Counted from the first letter of the stretch, positions 17,894 through 27,019 are shown. The stretch is DNA of 64,000 nt from CAWATZ01 sp963784995 (GCA_963784995.1 CAWATZ010000001.1:682001-746000), one strand, 5' to 3'. Numbers and translations are program-made. Notes: generated by a model from the sequence alone, not told the origin.

Positions 17894-17933
17894 GTCAATT
17901 CTTCTTGACGAACGAGTGTACAGATTCCTTGAC
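17894..17933. promoter_or_regulatory. Paired enhancer-like palindromes upstream of the oxygenase promoter
   Basis: GTCAATTCTTCTTGAC at 17894-17909 matches 13 of 16 bases, and GTACAGATTCCTTGAC at 17918-17933 matches 12 of 16, of GTCAAGGTTTCTTGAC found twice at 27227-27266. The start-to-start spacing is 24 bp in both places. They are likely binding sites of a sigma-54 activator. They lie in the decayed 3' part of the ABC permease gene. Confidence 0.68.
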
Positions 17934-17960
17934 AAAGACCCACGATCGCAATGCCCCCTG

Positions 17961-18581
17961 TCAGCGGCAGTATCGCCAGCCAGTGCGGACTGATTCCGGT
18001 TTCCACCTGCAGATCATTGCGCCGGCCGCGAACCGCCAGAGCTGCTCGAGGAATGGGACAACAGGACGGAAATCGCGGTAGGCGATGGTCCAGGCTGAGA
18101 GCAGAGTACCTACTCCCAGGGCGGTGACGATCAGCACCAGCACCAGCAGCGGTGCCAGGAAGTGTACCCATCCTGGGAGCACCCCGCAGAACAGCGTCAG
18201 GAGCAGCAACATGCCGAAATCGATCACACCAGCCGCGATCGCTCCCATGGGGATGATCGACTTGGGGAATTTGAACTTGGTGATCAGGTTCTGACTGCCC
18301 ACAAGACTCTGCGAGGCCGAACTGACCGCACGGGCGAATAACGTCCAGGGCAAGATCCCCGCGAAGACAAAGAGTGTGTCTGCCAGGTCATTGCCCGCCC
18401 CGCTGACCATTCGTCCCAGAAAGAGGCTGCAGACGGTCATGGTGGCAAAGGGTTGCAGGACAGCCCAGGGGGCGCCAAGCATGTTTTCCTGGTAACGCCC
18501 CTTGACGTCGTACCACGTTCCTCGGCCAAGACGGCTGATCGCGAACGTTGTTCCTCCCAGGACTTCCGCAGCGGTACTCAT
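17961..18581 (-). pseudogene. Truncated ABC-2 polysaccharide permease
   Basis: The first 180 or so residues match the intact permease at 3248-4195: RYQENMLGAPWAVLQPFATM, FAGILPWTLFARAV, FKFPKSIIPMGAIAAG and GVGTLLSAWTIAYRDFRP. After QLWRFA the frame shifts near 18030 and the expected C-terminal third (the final membrane segments and the FRRVE...FADVI end) is missing; in the alternative frame only one further hydrophobic stretch follows. At about 206 residues against 315 it is unlikely to form a working channel. The start ATG at 18581 has a strong GGAGGAAGC site. No Wzt-like ATPase gene lies next to it. The 3' end has been replaced by the regulatory region of the oxygenase gene. Confidence 0.75.
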
Positions 18582-18617
18582 GCTTCCTCCTGAACCAACC
18601 CCATTGCTCTCCAGTCA

Positions 18618-19883
18618 TCAATGGACAGTCCGGGACAGCGGCAAGCCCAGCAGACTTCCGAAGGGCTCCAGACAGTGATCCCAATCATGGTGCGCTTCAA
18701 CGTAACGTCGGCCTGCCTCACCAAGTTGCCGGCGCAGGGCGGGATTGTCCAGCAGCCGACCTACGTGCTCTACCCACTCCTCTCCCTCCTCAGCAGTCAG
18801 AGCGGGCAGGTCGTGGTGGTGGCGGAGCGCGGTCAGGGCCTGGGGAGAAGCAACCACCGGCTTGCTCATTGCCATCCCCTCCAGGACCTTGTTCTGCAGG
18901 CCGCGGGCAATCCGCAGAGGTGCAACGACGACAGCGGCATTGGCCACGTACGGCCGAACGTCCGCCACCTGGCCAACGACCTCCACGCCGGGCAGTTCCG
19001 CCAGCCGACGCACCTCTGGCACGGGCTGCCGGCCGACCAGGCGAAGGCAGGCAGCCGGAAAGCGGGCTCGAATCCTCGGCCAGATTTCCTTGCTGAACCA
19101 GCAGGCCGCATCGACGTTGGGTCGATAGTCCAGTGCGCCGACAAACACACAACCTGTTTCCTCGGTGGTTGCGGGCCTTGGCTGGAAATACTCCAGTTCG
19201 ACGCCGTTGGTCACGGCGTGGACCCCGTCCCAGGCACAGAACTGGCGGAACAGATCGGCCTCCGCGTCACTGACCAGCGTGACAGCTCGCGCCCAGGAGG
19301 GTAAGGTCCGTTCCAGTTTCCGCAGCCGGCGGCCCTCGGTCTGGTACAGCAGGGCGCGGATGCCGCCCTGAGCTGCCGCGTAATCGAACCACTTCTGGCT
19401 GTCCACGTCAATGAGATCCACCACCGCAGGCAGCGGCTGCAATTCTTTCAGCCGGAGGTAGGGAATCATGCTGGAAGCCGAAGCGAGAGTTACATGGAAC
19501 TCTGTCTCCCTGGACCAGGCACGGAGCAACCGGACGAGGGCCGGCGAATGAAAGGCACCCTCCGAGATCGTCCGACCGCGGAGCAGAGAGCTGCCAGCCC
19601 TGAGCCAGCGGGTCCACCGTCCCAGGGGGACGACGGCCAGACGAGTACACAGACCTTGCAGCGTCGCCAGATCCTGGGGGATCGGTTCATCGGTCAAGCA
19701 GGCCAGGGATACGGATGCCCGACGAGAGAGGTAACGCAGCAGGTGGTACGTACGGATGCGGTCGCCCTTGTCCGGCGGGTAGGGAATGCGGTGGACCAGG
19801 TACAGGACGTTCGGGCGCGGGGAAGTTGCCGCCGAACCTTCCGTCCCTGCGCGAAAACCCGAGTCCGTTGCCAGCAGCGACAT
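18618..19883 (-). CDS. TIGR03087-type glycosyltransferase of exosortase loci
   Basis: A GT-B-fold family 4-like glycosyltransferase. The opening NVLYLVHRIPYPPDKGDRIR is the hallmark of the TIGR03087 (stp1) family that accompanies PEP-CTERM/exosortase exopolysaccharide loci. Other features are VDLIDVDSQKW, the acceptor-side VTLVSDAEADLF, the hinge VFVGALDYRPNVDA and the donor-site region IARGLQNKVLEGMAMSKPVV. Its 421 residues are typical. It follows the initiating sugar transferase gene and precedes the truncated permease gene in the same direction. It should add a sugar to the lipid-linked repeat unit at the inner membrane. The frame is intact. No strong ribosome site is seen before 19883. 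Confidence 0.9.
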   Translation of the reverse strand: MSLLATDSGFRAGTEGSAATSPRPNVLYLVHRIPYPPDKGDRIRTYHLLRYLSRRASVSLACLTDEPIPQDLATLQGLCTRLAVVPLGRWTRWLRAGSSLLRGRTISEGAFHSPALVRLLRAWSRETEFHVTLASASSMIPYLRLKELQPLPAVVDLIDVDSQKWFDYAAAQGGIRALLYQTEGRRLRKLERTLPSWARAVTLVSDAEADLFRQFCAWDGVHAVTNGVELEYFQPRPATTEETGCVFVGALDYRPNVDAACWFSKEIWPRIRARFPAACLRLVGRQPVPEVRRLAELPGVEVVGQVADVRPYVANAAVVVAPLRIARGLQNKVLEGMAMSKPVVASPQALTALRHHHDLPALTAEEGEEWVEHVGRLLDNPALRRQLGEAGRRYVEAHHDWDHCLEPFGSLLGLPLSRTVH

Positions 19884-19930
19884 GGAAGATCGACCCCCGA
19901 GGAAAGGTTGCGGGATGATCGTGAATGAAA

Positions 19931-19980
19931 GTAGGACGGGCTTCCTAGCCCGTCCAGCTGGGCTGGGAAGGCCGGCCTAC
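19931..19980. repeat. REP-like nested palindrome between glycosyltransferase genes
   Basis: An inner perfect hairpin GGACGGGC/GCCCGTCC (within 19934-19955) lies in a larger inverted repeat whose ends are GTAGG and CCTAC, with 13 of 15 outer bases pairing. It lies in the 115-bp gap between two co-directional genes. It may act as an mRNA-stabilising or attenuating hairpin, or be a dispersed repeat. Confidence 0.75.
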
Positions 19981-19998
19981 CACTTGTTCCGGACGCCC

Positions 19999-20862
19999 TT
20001 ACGCGGTCCGAAGTTTCGGTCCCTGGAGAACTCCGGGTTGCCAGCGTTCGTAATGGTTTTCCACAACAGTCCGTCTGGGCAGGCAGAAGAGAGTGCCGAG
20101 GACGTGGAAGGGGAGGCCTAGCATGCGGACGGCCGTGCAGAGGATCAGGCGCAGATCCAGCCACACGTTCAGGTGACGAATGTAGTACAGATCGTAAGCC
20201 AGCTTGCGGCGAACGCTTTCCAGGTCCGTGTCCGCGGGGAGCTGCACCTGCGCCAGGCCCGTCACGCCGGGCCGGACCAGCAACCGGTCGCGATAGTGAG
20301 GCACAACCTGGGCCAGGCCCGGCACGAATTCCGGCCGCTCGGGTCGCGGCCCGACCAGGCTCATTTCGCCGCGCAGGACGTTCCACAGTTGCGGCAGCTC
20401 GTCCAGGTGGGTTCGCCGCAACCACCAGCCGAGAGGAGTGATCCGCGAATCACCCGGTTTCGCCCAGCAGGCGCCGGTGGTCTTCTCGCAGTTGTGAATC
20501 ATGGTCCGGATCTTGTAGAGCCGGAAAGGCCGACCGTTCTTCCCCAGACGAACCTGGGAGTAGAAAATGGGTCCTGGAGAAGTCAACTTCACCAGGACCC
20601 CCGTCAGGAAGATCACGGGAAGACTGAACAGAAGCAAGAGGAAGGCGATCACAAAATCCAGGATGGCCTTGCAGGAACAGTACCACGTGGCCGGAACAAG
20701 GTCGGCCGGTGACGTCCATGCAGCAGACGTGACTGCGGGAGATGCTGAGTCGGGCCGTCCGGTTGGGTGATGTACCTGGGTCTCCGTGAGGGCGGAGTGT
20801 GTCATCTCGGTATCAGCGACACCGAGATGACGAACCTCCGAACGATGACGGTCGTCAAACAT
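19999..20862 (-). CDS. Undecaprenyl-phosphate sugar phosphotransferase (bacterial sugar transferase)
   Basis: This enzyme starts repeat-unit synthesis by moving a sugar-1-phosphate to undecaprenyl phosphate. It has one membrane segment (AILDFVIAFLLLLFSLPVIF), then LTSPGPIFYSQVRLGKNGRP, FRLYKIRTM, RRTHLDELPQLWNVLRGEMS and LVGPRPERPEFV, and ends with GVTGLAQV and DLYYIRH, all standard in the family. The N-terminal multi-membrane domain of WbaP/WcaJ is absent, as in short PglC-like or EpsL-like forms. ATG at 20862 has the ribosome site AGGAG; a TTG at 20907 in the same frame is less likely. It lies between the EpsI and TIGR03087 genes of the exosortase locus. Confidence 0.93.
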   Translation of the reverse strand: MFDDRHRSEVRHLGVADTEMTHSALTETQVHHPTGRPDSASPAVTSAAWTSPADLVPATWYCSCKAILDFVIAFLLLLFSLPVIFLTGVLVKLTSPGPIFYSQVRLGKNGRPFRLYKIRTMIHNCEKTTGACWAKPGDSRITPLGWWLRRTHLDELPQLWNVLRGEMSLVGPRPERPEFVPGLAQVVPHYRDRLLVRPGVTGLAQVQLPADTDLESVRRKLAYDLYYIRHLNVWLDLRLILCTAVRMLGLPFHVLGTLFCLPRRTVVENHYERWQPGVLQGPKLRTA

Positions 20863-20978
20863 CTGCACGTCTCCTGGAGAGGACCGTGAAGCGTGGAAGC
20901 GGAACAAGGAATGAACACGTACCGAAGAACGCGATGAGCAACGAGTTTCGGCTTGTCAAACAGGGAAAACCGCGAGGG

Positions 20979-20994
20979 AACAAGGTTTCTTGAA
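20979..20994. promoter_or_regulatory. Possible third enhancer-like palindrome
   Basis: AACAAGGTTTCTTGAA contains the 12-bp core CAAGGTTTCTTG found in the two sites at 27227-27266 and matches 13 of 16 bases. A half-site GTCAA lies exactly 24 bp away at 20955. It is about 120 bp upstream of the sugar transferase start. I found no -24/-12 promoter at the expected place, so its role is uncertain. Confidence 0.45.
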
Positions 20995-21007
20995 GAATCC
21001 GGATGGA

Positions 21008-21664
21008 TCAGGTGTCCGGAAAGAGACACCGCTGAAGTTCGGGCAGCAGCACCTGCAAGAAATCGAGAGACGGATCATCCTCAATAGACTCGTCGGGACC
21101 GGCCAGGTGACGAATCACGTAGAGTTTGTAGAGGAATGGCGAACGGGCGAAGGACAGGCGCGGGTTGTCTGGAGCGCTCCAGGGGCCGCGATCGCGCCAG
21201 CACCAAAGAATCCGAAGGACGTCGGGTGTCACCTGGTGGGTGTTGCTGAACCTGGCTGTCCGGTATTCTGCTTCCGGGCTGTTGGGAGCAGCCTGAATCC
21301 GCCGATTTTCTGGCTTGCCAATGACCTGATAGCCGAGTCCTCCATAACAAACGTCAGGTGTGTGAACGGAAACGGGTCCTGGTCGTCCGCAAATCAGCAG
21401 GACAGACACGACTTGCCCGGTGTGGCGGTTGACGTACTGACGTGAGAAATAGCCGACAACTTCAGCGATCTCCAACTGGCGGGTGTTCAGTTCCAACGCA
21501 CGTCCTTCCCAGTCACCCAAAGTCATTGCGACAGCGTCGCAGCGAGCCGCCGCGGCTTCAAGTTCACCGGATGCTCCCCAACGCCCCGTCCACAGCCCAT
21601 GGCTGACGCCGGACAGTACCAGCAAGAAAAAAGCCGATCCGGAAAGGAAGATCCTCATCATACC
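21008..21664 (-). CDS. EpsI-domain protein, exosortase-associated
   Basis: The protein matches the EpsI (DUF3485) domain that is either fused to, or encoded beside, exosortases. It has an N-terminal membrane segment (IFLSGSAFFLLVLSGVSHGL), then the family's GDWEG motif, QYVNRHTGQVVSVLLICG, and HTPDVCYGGLGYQV with the conserved cysteine and histidine. The exact role is not known; it is thought to work with the exosortase in surface polymer or protein processing. I placed the start at the double ATG (21664); the frame is open to 21682. The gene ends 145 bp before the sugar transferase gene and lies 21 bp after the kinase gene. Confidence 0.88.
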   Translation of the reverse strand, partial: GMMRIFLSGSAFFLLVLSGVSHGLWTGRWGASGELEAAAARCDAVAMTLGDWEGRALELNTRQLEIAEVVGYFSRQYVNRHTGQVVSVLLICGRPGPVSVHTPDVCYGGLGYQVIGKPENRRIQAAPNSPEAEYRTARFSNTHQVTPDVLRILWCWRDRGPWSAPDNPRLSFARSPFLYKLYVIRHLAGPDESIEDDPSLDFLQVLLPELQRCLFPDT

Positions 21665-21685
21665 ACCAGACTCCCAGGGCAAGTG

Positions 21686-23946
21686 TCAGTTTTCCTCGCG
21701 TCGCGCGTAGTGCGGTCCATAACGGTAAGTGTCGTCATGAGTCCCATTGAAGACTGCGCCGAGCATCCGGACACCCAGCATGCTCAGTCTCTGGTAGGCG
21801 GCGTAGGTCGGGGGCAGGCGACTGACTTCATAAAACAGCGACAGGAGGACACCATCGACGTGCTGGGCCAGCAACAGAGAGTCAGCCACAGGTAACACTG
21901 GGCTGGTGTCAAGGACGATGAAGTCGTACTCCTGTTTCAGCCGCTGCAGAAGGTTGCGAACCCCATCCCGAGCCAACAATTCGATTGTCGCGCCATCAGA
22001 CTCGCCAGCAGATAACAGCGAGAGGTCCTTGACGCTCGTTGGTTGGATCGCTGCGCCGTATTCCGCTTCGCCGCGCAGCACTTCACTGAACCCGGGGCCC
22101 ACGGGAAGTCCGAAGAGATTGTGGACTGATGGTTTCCTCAGGTCGCCATCGATGAGCAGGGTCTTGTGGCCGGCGCGTGCGAGACTGGCCGCCAGGTGCG
22201 TCGATAGCGAGGTCTTGCCTTCGCCGCTCATGGCGCTGGTGACCATCACCACACGCAGTCCATCCGCCCGCAATGCCTGCAATAACAGGGTGCGAACCGA
22301 AGTGACCGAATCCGCCAGCAGCGCTTGCCACTGCGAATTGTCAGACTGGCTCGGGCGAAGTGATCGCCCAAAGCGCCGGGCGCCGGAAGGGTCCCCATGA
22401 GACGCAATCCCAGCCCCGGTCCGACCTGATCGAAGGAATCAATCCGCTGCGAACGAAACTCCAGCCAGGCAAAGAGGAACAGGACCAATCCCAGCGTTCC
22501 GGCCGAGCCCATGCCGGCCATCATCAGCTTGCGCGTCTTGTCGTCAGGAGCGACGACAATCACGGGCTCCTCCCGGTCCAGGGGAGCAACGCGCGGTGGG
22601 TCTGGCAGTTCCACGGTCAACCTGTCGATGGCTCCCAGGACTTGCGTAACCCCGCCCTCCGCCAGCTGAGTGTCAATCTTGAAGCCATCGAGATCCAGCG
22701 AGTTGCGATTCAGGACCTGAGCATCGGTGTCCAGTCGCTCGATTTCATTGCTCAGAAGGTTTTTGTACTCCTTGTAAAAGCGGATCTTTTGATTCAGCTC
22801 CACGAGGCGCAGCTGAGACACACTGCGCGTCTTTTCCGCGAGTTCGGTCTTGTAGCGCGGACGCAGATCCTTGCGCTGGGCTTCGATGCGCTGGTTCCTG
22901 GCTGCAATGTCCTCGAGTAAATTCTGCACTATGGGATGCTCGTCAGCCCACGAACGCCGGGCTTGGGCAAGCTTGACTTCCGCCTGGGCTCGGAGGGCAA
23001 CGTCCTTCTCCAGTTCTTTGTTGATCGCTGTTTCCACCAGGCTATCGGGGACTTCGACAGGAGGGATGCTGGCGTTGGCTTGCGCGGTCTTTACCTCCAG
23101 TTCCATTCTTCTCAGTTCCTCATCCACGTTGAGGAGTTCCGCCTGGGCCCGCGCCAGCTGTTTCTGTGCCAGTTCCTGCTTGAGGACAATGACGCGGTTG
23201 TCATTCGCGCCGATGGCCTTCGCGAGTTCGTTTCGCTTGTTCGTTATCCTCTTTAACCGGTCATGGTACGTGGTGGCAATGGTATTCAACTGGTCGAGCC
23301 GCTCCGTCCTGCGTTTGGTTTGCTTCTCGACAACCTCTTGCATGTAAGCATCAACAACAGCAGCCAACAGGACCTTCAACATCTCTGGGTCGTTACCGCG
23401 CAGAGAGAGTTGCGGCAGTTCCGGGCCATCCGGGAAGGCAACCCTGAGTTCCTTCTCCAGCCATTCCACGGGAGTCAGGTTTTTCCGGACAGCATCCAGA
23501 TTCAGTTTCACGGCCTTGGGATTTTTCAGGGCCGTGTTCAACACCCAGCGACTCTTCATCAGCGCAACCTGAGTCTGCTGGAAGGTCTGGAACTCATGGA
23601 AGTCCTCCGGGTGCGCGAAAAGCACTCCTTCAGGCTTCTTGGGCATGTGCATCTTGGCGTAGGCAACGTGAAGACCAGGCGGCACCATGAACCACACAAC
23701 GATTCCCACAAGCAGTGCCGCCACGACACCGCACGTGCCCCCAACGAGCCACCGTCTGCGCAGCGCCTTCAGCAACCCGACAGCATCGAGGGACGGCACG
23801 GTGGCTGTTACTGCCAGGCGTTGCTCGGGGATTGGCTGGACTGCGGACACACCACTGGGTTGCAGCCCCCTTGCCTCCGAAGGCACCGGAAGTTGATTAG
23901 GGAGCCTCTCACCTGAGCTACTGCTCGTCGTTTCTGGAATTGGCAT
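21686..23946 (-). CDS. Chain-length determinant fused to BY-type tyrosine kinase, one frameshift
   Basis: A Wzc-like protein. The N-terminal half has a cytoplasmic tail, a membrane segment (GGTCGVVAALLVGIVVWFM), a long periplasmic coiled-coil region and a second membrane segment (MAGMGSAGTLGLVLFLFAW). The C-terminal half is the cytoplasmic kinase with Walker A SAMSGEGKTSLSTH, Walker A' LLIDGDLRKP and YDFIVLDTSPVL, and ends in a short Tyr cluster (DDTYRYGPHY). The halves are in different frames, joined near 22375-22385, where the other frame reads GARRFGRSLRPSQSDN and then the conserved LRTLLLQALRADG-like segment. The start ATG at 23946 has an AGGGAAGAG site. It should set chain length and polymer export, controlled by tyrosine phosphorylation. 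Confidence 0.85.
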
Positions 23947-24004
23947 CGCTCTTCCCTCTCGACTGTGTCCGACCTGAATCCACCGGGACTCGTCTATCTT
24001 CTGG

Positions 24005-24955
24005 TCATCCAACTTGATCGAAGGAACCAATCCGCCGCGAACGAAACTCCAGCCAGGCAAAGAGGAACAGGACCAATCCCAGCGTTCCTGCCGAGCCCAT
24101 GCCGGCCATCATCAGCTTGCGCGTCTTTCGTCAGGAGCCACTACATCCACGGGATCTTCCGGATTCAGGAGGGCGACTCGTGGTGGGTCAGGCAGTTCCA
24201 CGGTCAACTTGTCCATGGCTCCGAGGACTTGCTCCAACATGGTCTCTGCTACTTTGATGTCAACCTTGAATCTATCGAGATCCGGCAAGCGGCCATTCCT
24301 GACCTGAGCATCGGTGTCCAGTCGCTCGATGTCATTGCTCAGAAGGTTTTTGAACTCCTTGTAAAAGCGGATCTTTTCATTCAGCTCCACGAGGCGCAGC
24401 TGAGACGCACTGCGCCTTTTCCGCGAGTTCGGTCTTGCAGCGCGGACGCAGTTCCTTGCGCCGAGCTTCCAGGCTCTGGTTCCGGGTTGCAATGTCCTCG
24501 AGTAAAGACTGAATGCGGGGATGTTCGTCAGGATACTGGCGCCGGGTTTCGGCGAGCTTGGCTTCCACCTGGGCTCGGAGGGCAATGTCCTTCTCCAGTT
24601 CTTTGTCGATCGCTGCATCCACCAGGCTATCGGGGACTTCGAGGCGAGGACTGTTGGCGTTGACTTGCGTGGTCTTTACTTCCAGTTAAAGCACTCCTTC
24701 GGGCTTCTTGGGCATGTGCATCTTGGCGTAGGCGACGTGCTGACCGGGCGGCAGCGTGAACCACACAACGGTTCCCACAACTGCTGCTGCCAGGACGCCG
24801 CACGTGACCGCCACGAGCAACCGTCCGCGCAGAGACTTGAGCAACCCGACAGCATCACGGGACGGTACGGTGGTAGGTTTTCCCTCGACCGGAGCCGGAC
24901 ACTGGTCGGGAACCTTCTCCTCGGCGTTGCTGCTTGTCGTTTCTGGATTCGGCAT
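24005..24955 (-). pseudogene. Decayed tandem copy of the chain-length determinant gene
   Basis: The start MPNPETTSSNAEEKVPDQ and the membrane segment match the intact gene at 21686-23946, but after KMHMPKKPEGVL the reading frame stops. Sequence resumes about 210 residues further on in the family (DSLVDAAIDKELEKDIALRA), in shifted frames, through VSQLRLVELNEKIRFYKEF and ends after MAGMGSAGTLGLVLF. The kinase half is absent. The last 110 bp match the intact gene almost perfectly. So it is an internally deleted 5' duplicate, without the part that makes the coiled-coil base and without the kinase. Confidence 0.85.
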
Positions 24956-25037
24956 CGCTCTTCCCTCAGGGCTACGTACGACCTGAACTCATCGGACAGG
25001 TGGATCAGTCCGCAGAGCAAGTTTACCAGTGACCCGT

Positions 25038-26006
25038 CTACCTTCTGGGTACGGGACAAGGGAGTGGTAGTGGTTCGGGGCGGCGTTTGCTTCGACGTTT
25101 GCTCTCGGGTTGCGCGGGCGGGAGCATTTCGGCTGGTTTGCCGAAGCTGACCACCCTGGCACGGGATGGAGTTGGCTCAACCAGGATTCGAGCGAGAAGC
25201 CAGAGTTCGACCCAGAGAAGCGCGAGGGCAACGGGCATCATCAGCCACCCGGCCCAGTCGTGAAAGATTCCCCGAGCTGCCTCGGGACTGATCCACTCCT
25301 GAGCCAAGCCCGTGGTCGTGATCCGGAAGACGTTCGCGATAACGGCGATCGGAGCCGCGCTGATGACGATGAGAATCTTGTCCAGCAAGGGCCTGGTAAT
25401 CACCAGAGCGACTGCCGTCGAGATGGCAAAAAACAGCAGCATCATGCTCAGCCCACTGCAGGCCTCGACCACGCCGATCTTGCCCTGGTTCAACAGGATG
25501 GTGTTTCCTTCCGCCAGCGCTGGCAACCCGATGAGTTGCATCGCATACGTGCTTCCTAGAGTGGCCAGGCGCTGAAGCGGTTGAGACATCGCTGTTTCCA
25601 CCCGGTAGGGAAGGGGAATCATGAACGTCAGAAAGGCAATCGCGGGCCAGGACCAACGCAACGCGGGCCAACCCCCGAGCAATACGGCCAACCCGAGGAG
25701 ACAAGGCAGGAGAGAGACGCCATCCAGCCAGTCGAAGTAGAACCAGGTTCCTGCCAGGCGAACGAGGACGCCAACGCCAATCAGCAGGATGCCCCACGGA
25801 TTCATTTGGAACCGGATCTTTTCCAGTTGAGAACGGCGCAACCAGAGCAGCACCGCGGCGAACACTGGAATCAAATAACCGTGAGAATACTGCGGGTCAT
25901 GCAACCACTTGCTGCTCATGGCGCCGAACGTCGGCCAGTAACTCCAAAGGAACACTCCTCCGAAAGCAGCCAGGAGGGCAAGACGAGCGTGGGAGGTGGA
26001 ACGCAT
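25038..26006 (-). CDS. Exosortase (EpsH-like transpeptidase)
   Basis: A polytopic membrane cysteine protease/transpeptidase that cleaves PEP-CTERM-type sorting signals. It has about eight membrane segments and the conserved catalytic set: Cys in VVEACSGLSMM (about residue 183), Arg in NVFRITTTG (about 228) and His in GIFHDWAGWLMM (about 249). The start ATG at 26006 (MRSTSHARLALLAAF) has a good AAAGGAAT ribosome site; the frame is open to 26051. Near the N-terminus it carries HDPQYSHGYLIP, typical of exosortases. The basic Pro-rich C-terminus (SKRRSKRRPEPLPLP) is extra. EpsI is encoded separately, not fused. No PEP-CTERM substrate gene is visible in the window. Confidence 0.93.
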   Translation of the reverse strand: MRSTSHARLALLAAFGGVFLWSYWPTFGAMSSKWLHDPQYSHGYLIPVFAAVLLWLRRSQLEKIRFQMNPWGILLIGVGVLVRLAGTWFYFDWLDGVSLLPCLLGLAVLLGGWPALRWSWPAIAFLTFMIPLPYRVETAMSQPLQRLATLGSTYAMQLIGLPALAEGNTILLNQGKIGVVEACSGLSMMLLFFAISTAVALVITRPLLDKILIVISAAPIAVIANVFRITTTGLAQEWISPEAARGIFHDWAGWLMMPVALALLWVELWLLARILVEPTPSRARVVSFGKPAEMLPPAQPESKRRSKRRPEPLPLPCPVPRR

Positions 26007-26376
26007 CGGTGCAATTCCTTTCGGGCATTCGGTCAGGAACCACAGCCCCAAGAGGGAGAGGGATTGTTCGTTTTGAGCGTACTTCGTGCTGGTGAGTTAC
26101 GCTGCGGGTCGCGCTGCGCATCTCTGGACTGCGCGCGCACTCCGTGCCCGTGGGTTGCGCCCAGGAACGGTTGCGCGGGACACCTTCACCATCTGCGCCG
26201 AGACGGGGAAGGTAGCCGAGAACGAGATTGACGATTTCCGCGAATCATTTCGCGGACACAAAAGCCCCTCAGGGCCTCGGTCTCGCGAGTCAGGTCATCA
26301 GTACGTTCGTGGCTGGTTTGCCTTGCTCCGCCCACGAAGCCTTACGGACCGCCGTTCCGATCGCTCCTGGGCACAG
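26007..26376. other. Intergenic region with a short dispersed repeat
   Basis: This 370-bp gap between the UpxY-like gene and the exosortase gene has no supported coding sequence. It holds a third copy of the short repeat seen at 4232-4322. The exosortase ribosome site lies at its left end. An antiterminator acting on the downstream genes may need sites here, but none is recognisable. Confidence 0.5.
26131..26165. repeat. Short dispersed GC-rich repeat (copy 3)
   Basis: GCGCGCACTCCGTGCCCG followed by TGGGTTGCGCCCAGG matches the copies at 4232-4265 and 4290-4322. It lies in the leader of the exosortase gene. Confidence 0.6.
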
Positions 26377-26963
26377 TTATCCAGCGACTGCGGCGGGTTG
26401 AGGAGTATCCAGCGGTCGAATCATCCAGCTCTCAACTTCTGCCGACACTCCCTGCTGAAGGAAGTGAACAGCAACGTAGAATTTGAGTTGCTTGCCCTGA
26501 CGCAGGATTGTTCCTTCCATTCCAGCCAGGGGACCGCTGATGATTTCGACCCGCGCACCCGGCTTGAACCCGACTTCGTGGGTCAAGGGCGCCCCGGAGA
26601 TCATCAGCTGGTAGACTCGAAGTAAATCGACCTGTAACTTGCCCTGGTCTGGCACCGGCAAGCAATTGGCCACCAGATTCGTTTCCATCGCACGCCGACG
26701 TGCATCCGGATCAGCGTGAAGGAATACGTAGCCTGGAAAGAGTGGAATGTAAGAGCAGAAGGTCCGACCGCGATTGCGCCACTGATGTTTGCACAGCGGC
26801 AAGAAGTAGCGTAACCGCTGCTCGAGTGCCTTGCGCGCAGGCTTTTCTCAGCTCGGGGCCGGGTGTGCAGCACCCACCAGCGGCAGTCGTCCTCGGTCGA
26901 GGACGCGGGGGCGGTTAACAAGTCATCCGGGAAAAGAAAGTCTTCCATGGGTAACAAGGGCAT
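26377..26963 (-). CDS. UpxY/NusG-like transcription antiterminator, one frameshift
   Basis: A specialised NusG paralogue. The N-terminal NGN domain begins CRWWVLHTRPRAEKSL; the usual RYFLPLCKHQW, PLFPGYVFLH and DPDARRRAM follow in the second frame; the C-terminal KOW domain reads FKPGARVEIISGPLAGMEGTILR. The frames join near 26838-26845. With ATG at 26963 (AGGAG site) the product is about 195 residues, normal for the family. UpxY/LoaP/RfaH-type proteins load on RNA polymerase and let it read through long polysaccharide operons. Its place as the first gene of the locus, after a sigma-54 promoter, fits this role: the genes downstream run for more than 20 kb in one direction. Confidence 0.87.
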
Positions 26964-27019
26964 TTACACGTCTCCTCGTGCCATTTCAAAAGAAAAAGCT
27001 ATTCCGTACCCCCTCTCAC

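Noticed and set aside
26131..26165. GG-N10-GC spacing in the short repeats, like a sigma-54 promoter
   Set aside because: Only GGCACG and the GC match; the TTGC part is absent and the same unit occurs three times as a repeat.
18618..26963. A PEP-CTERM substrate for the exosortase
   Set aside because: No product in the window ends with a PEP motif, a membrane segment and basic residues; the LEPR proteins carry a different N-terminal motif.
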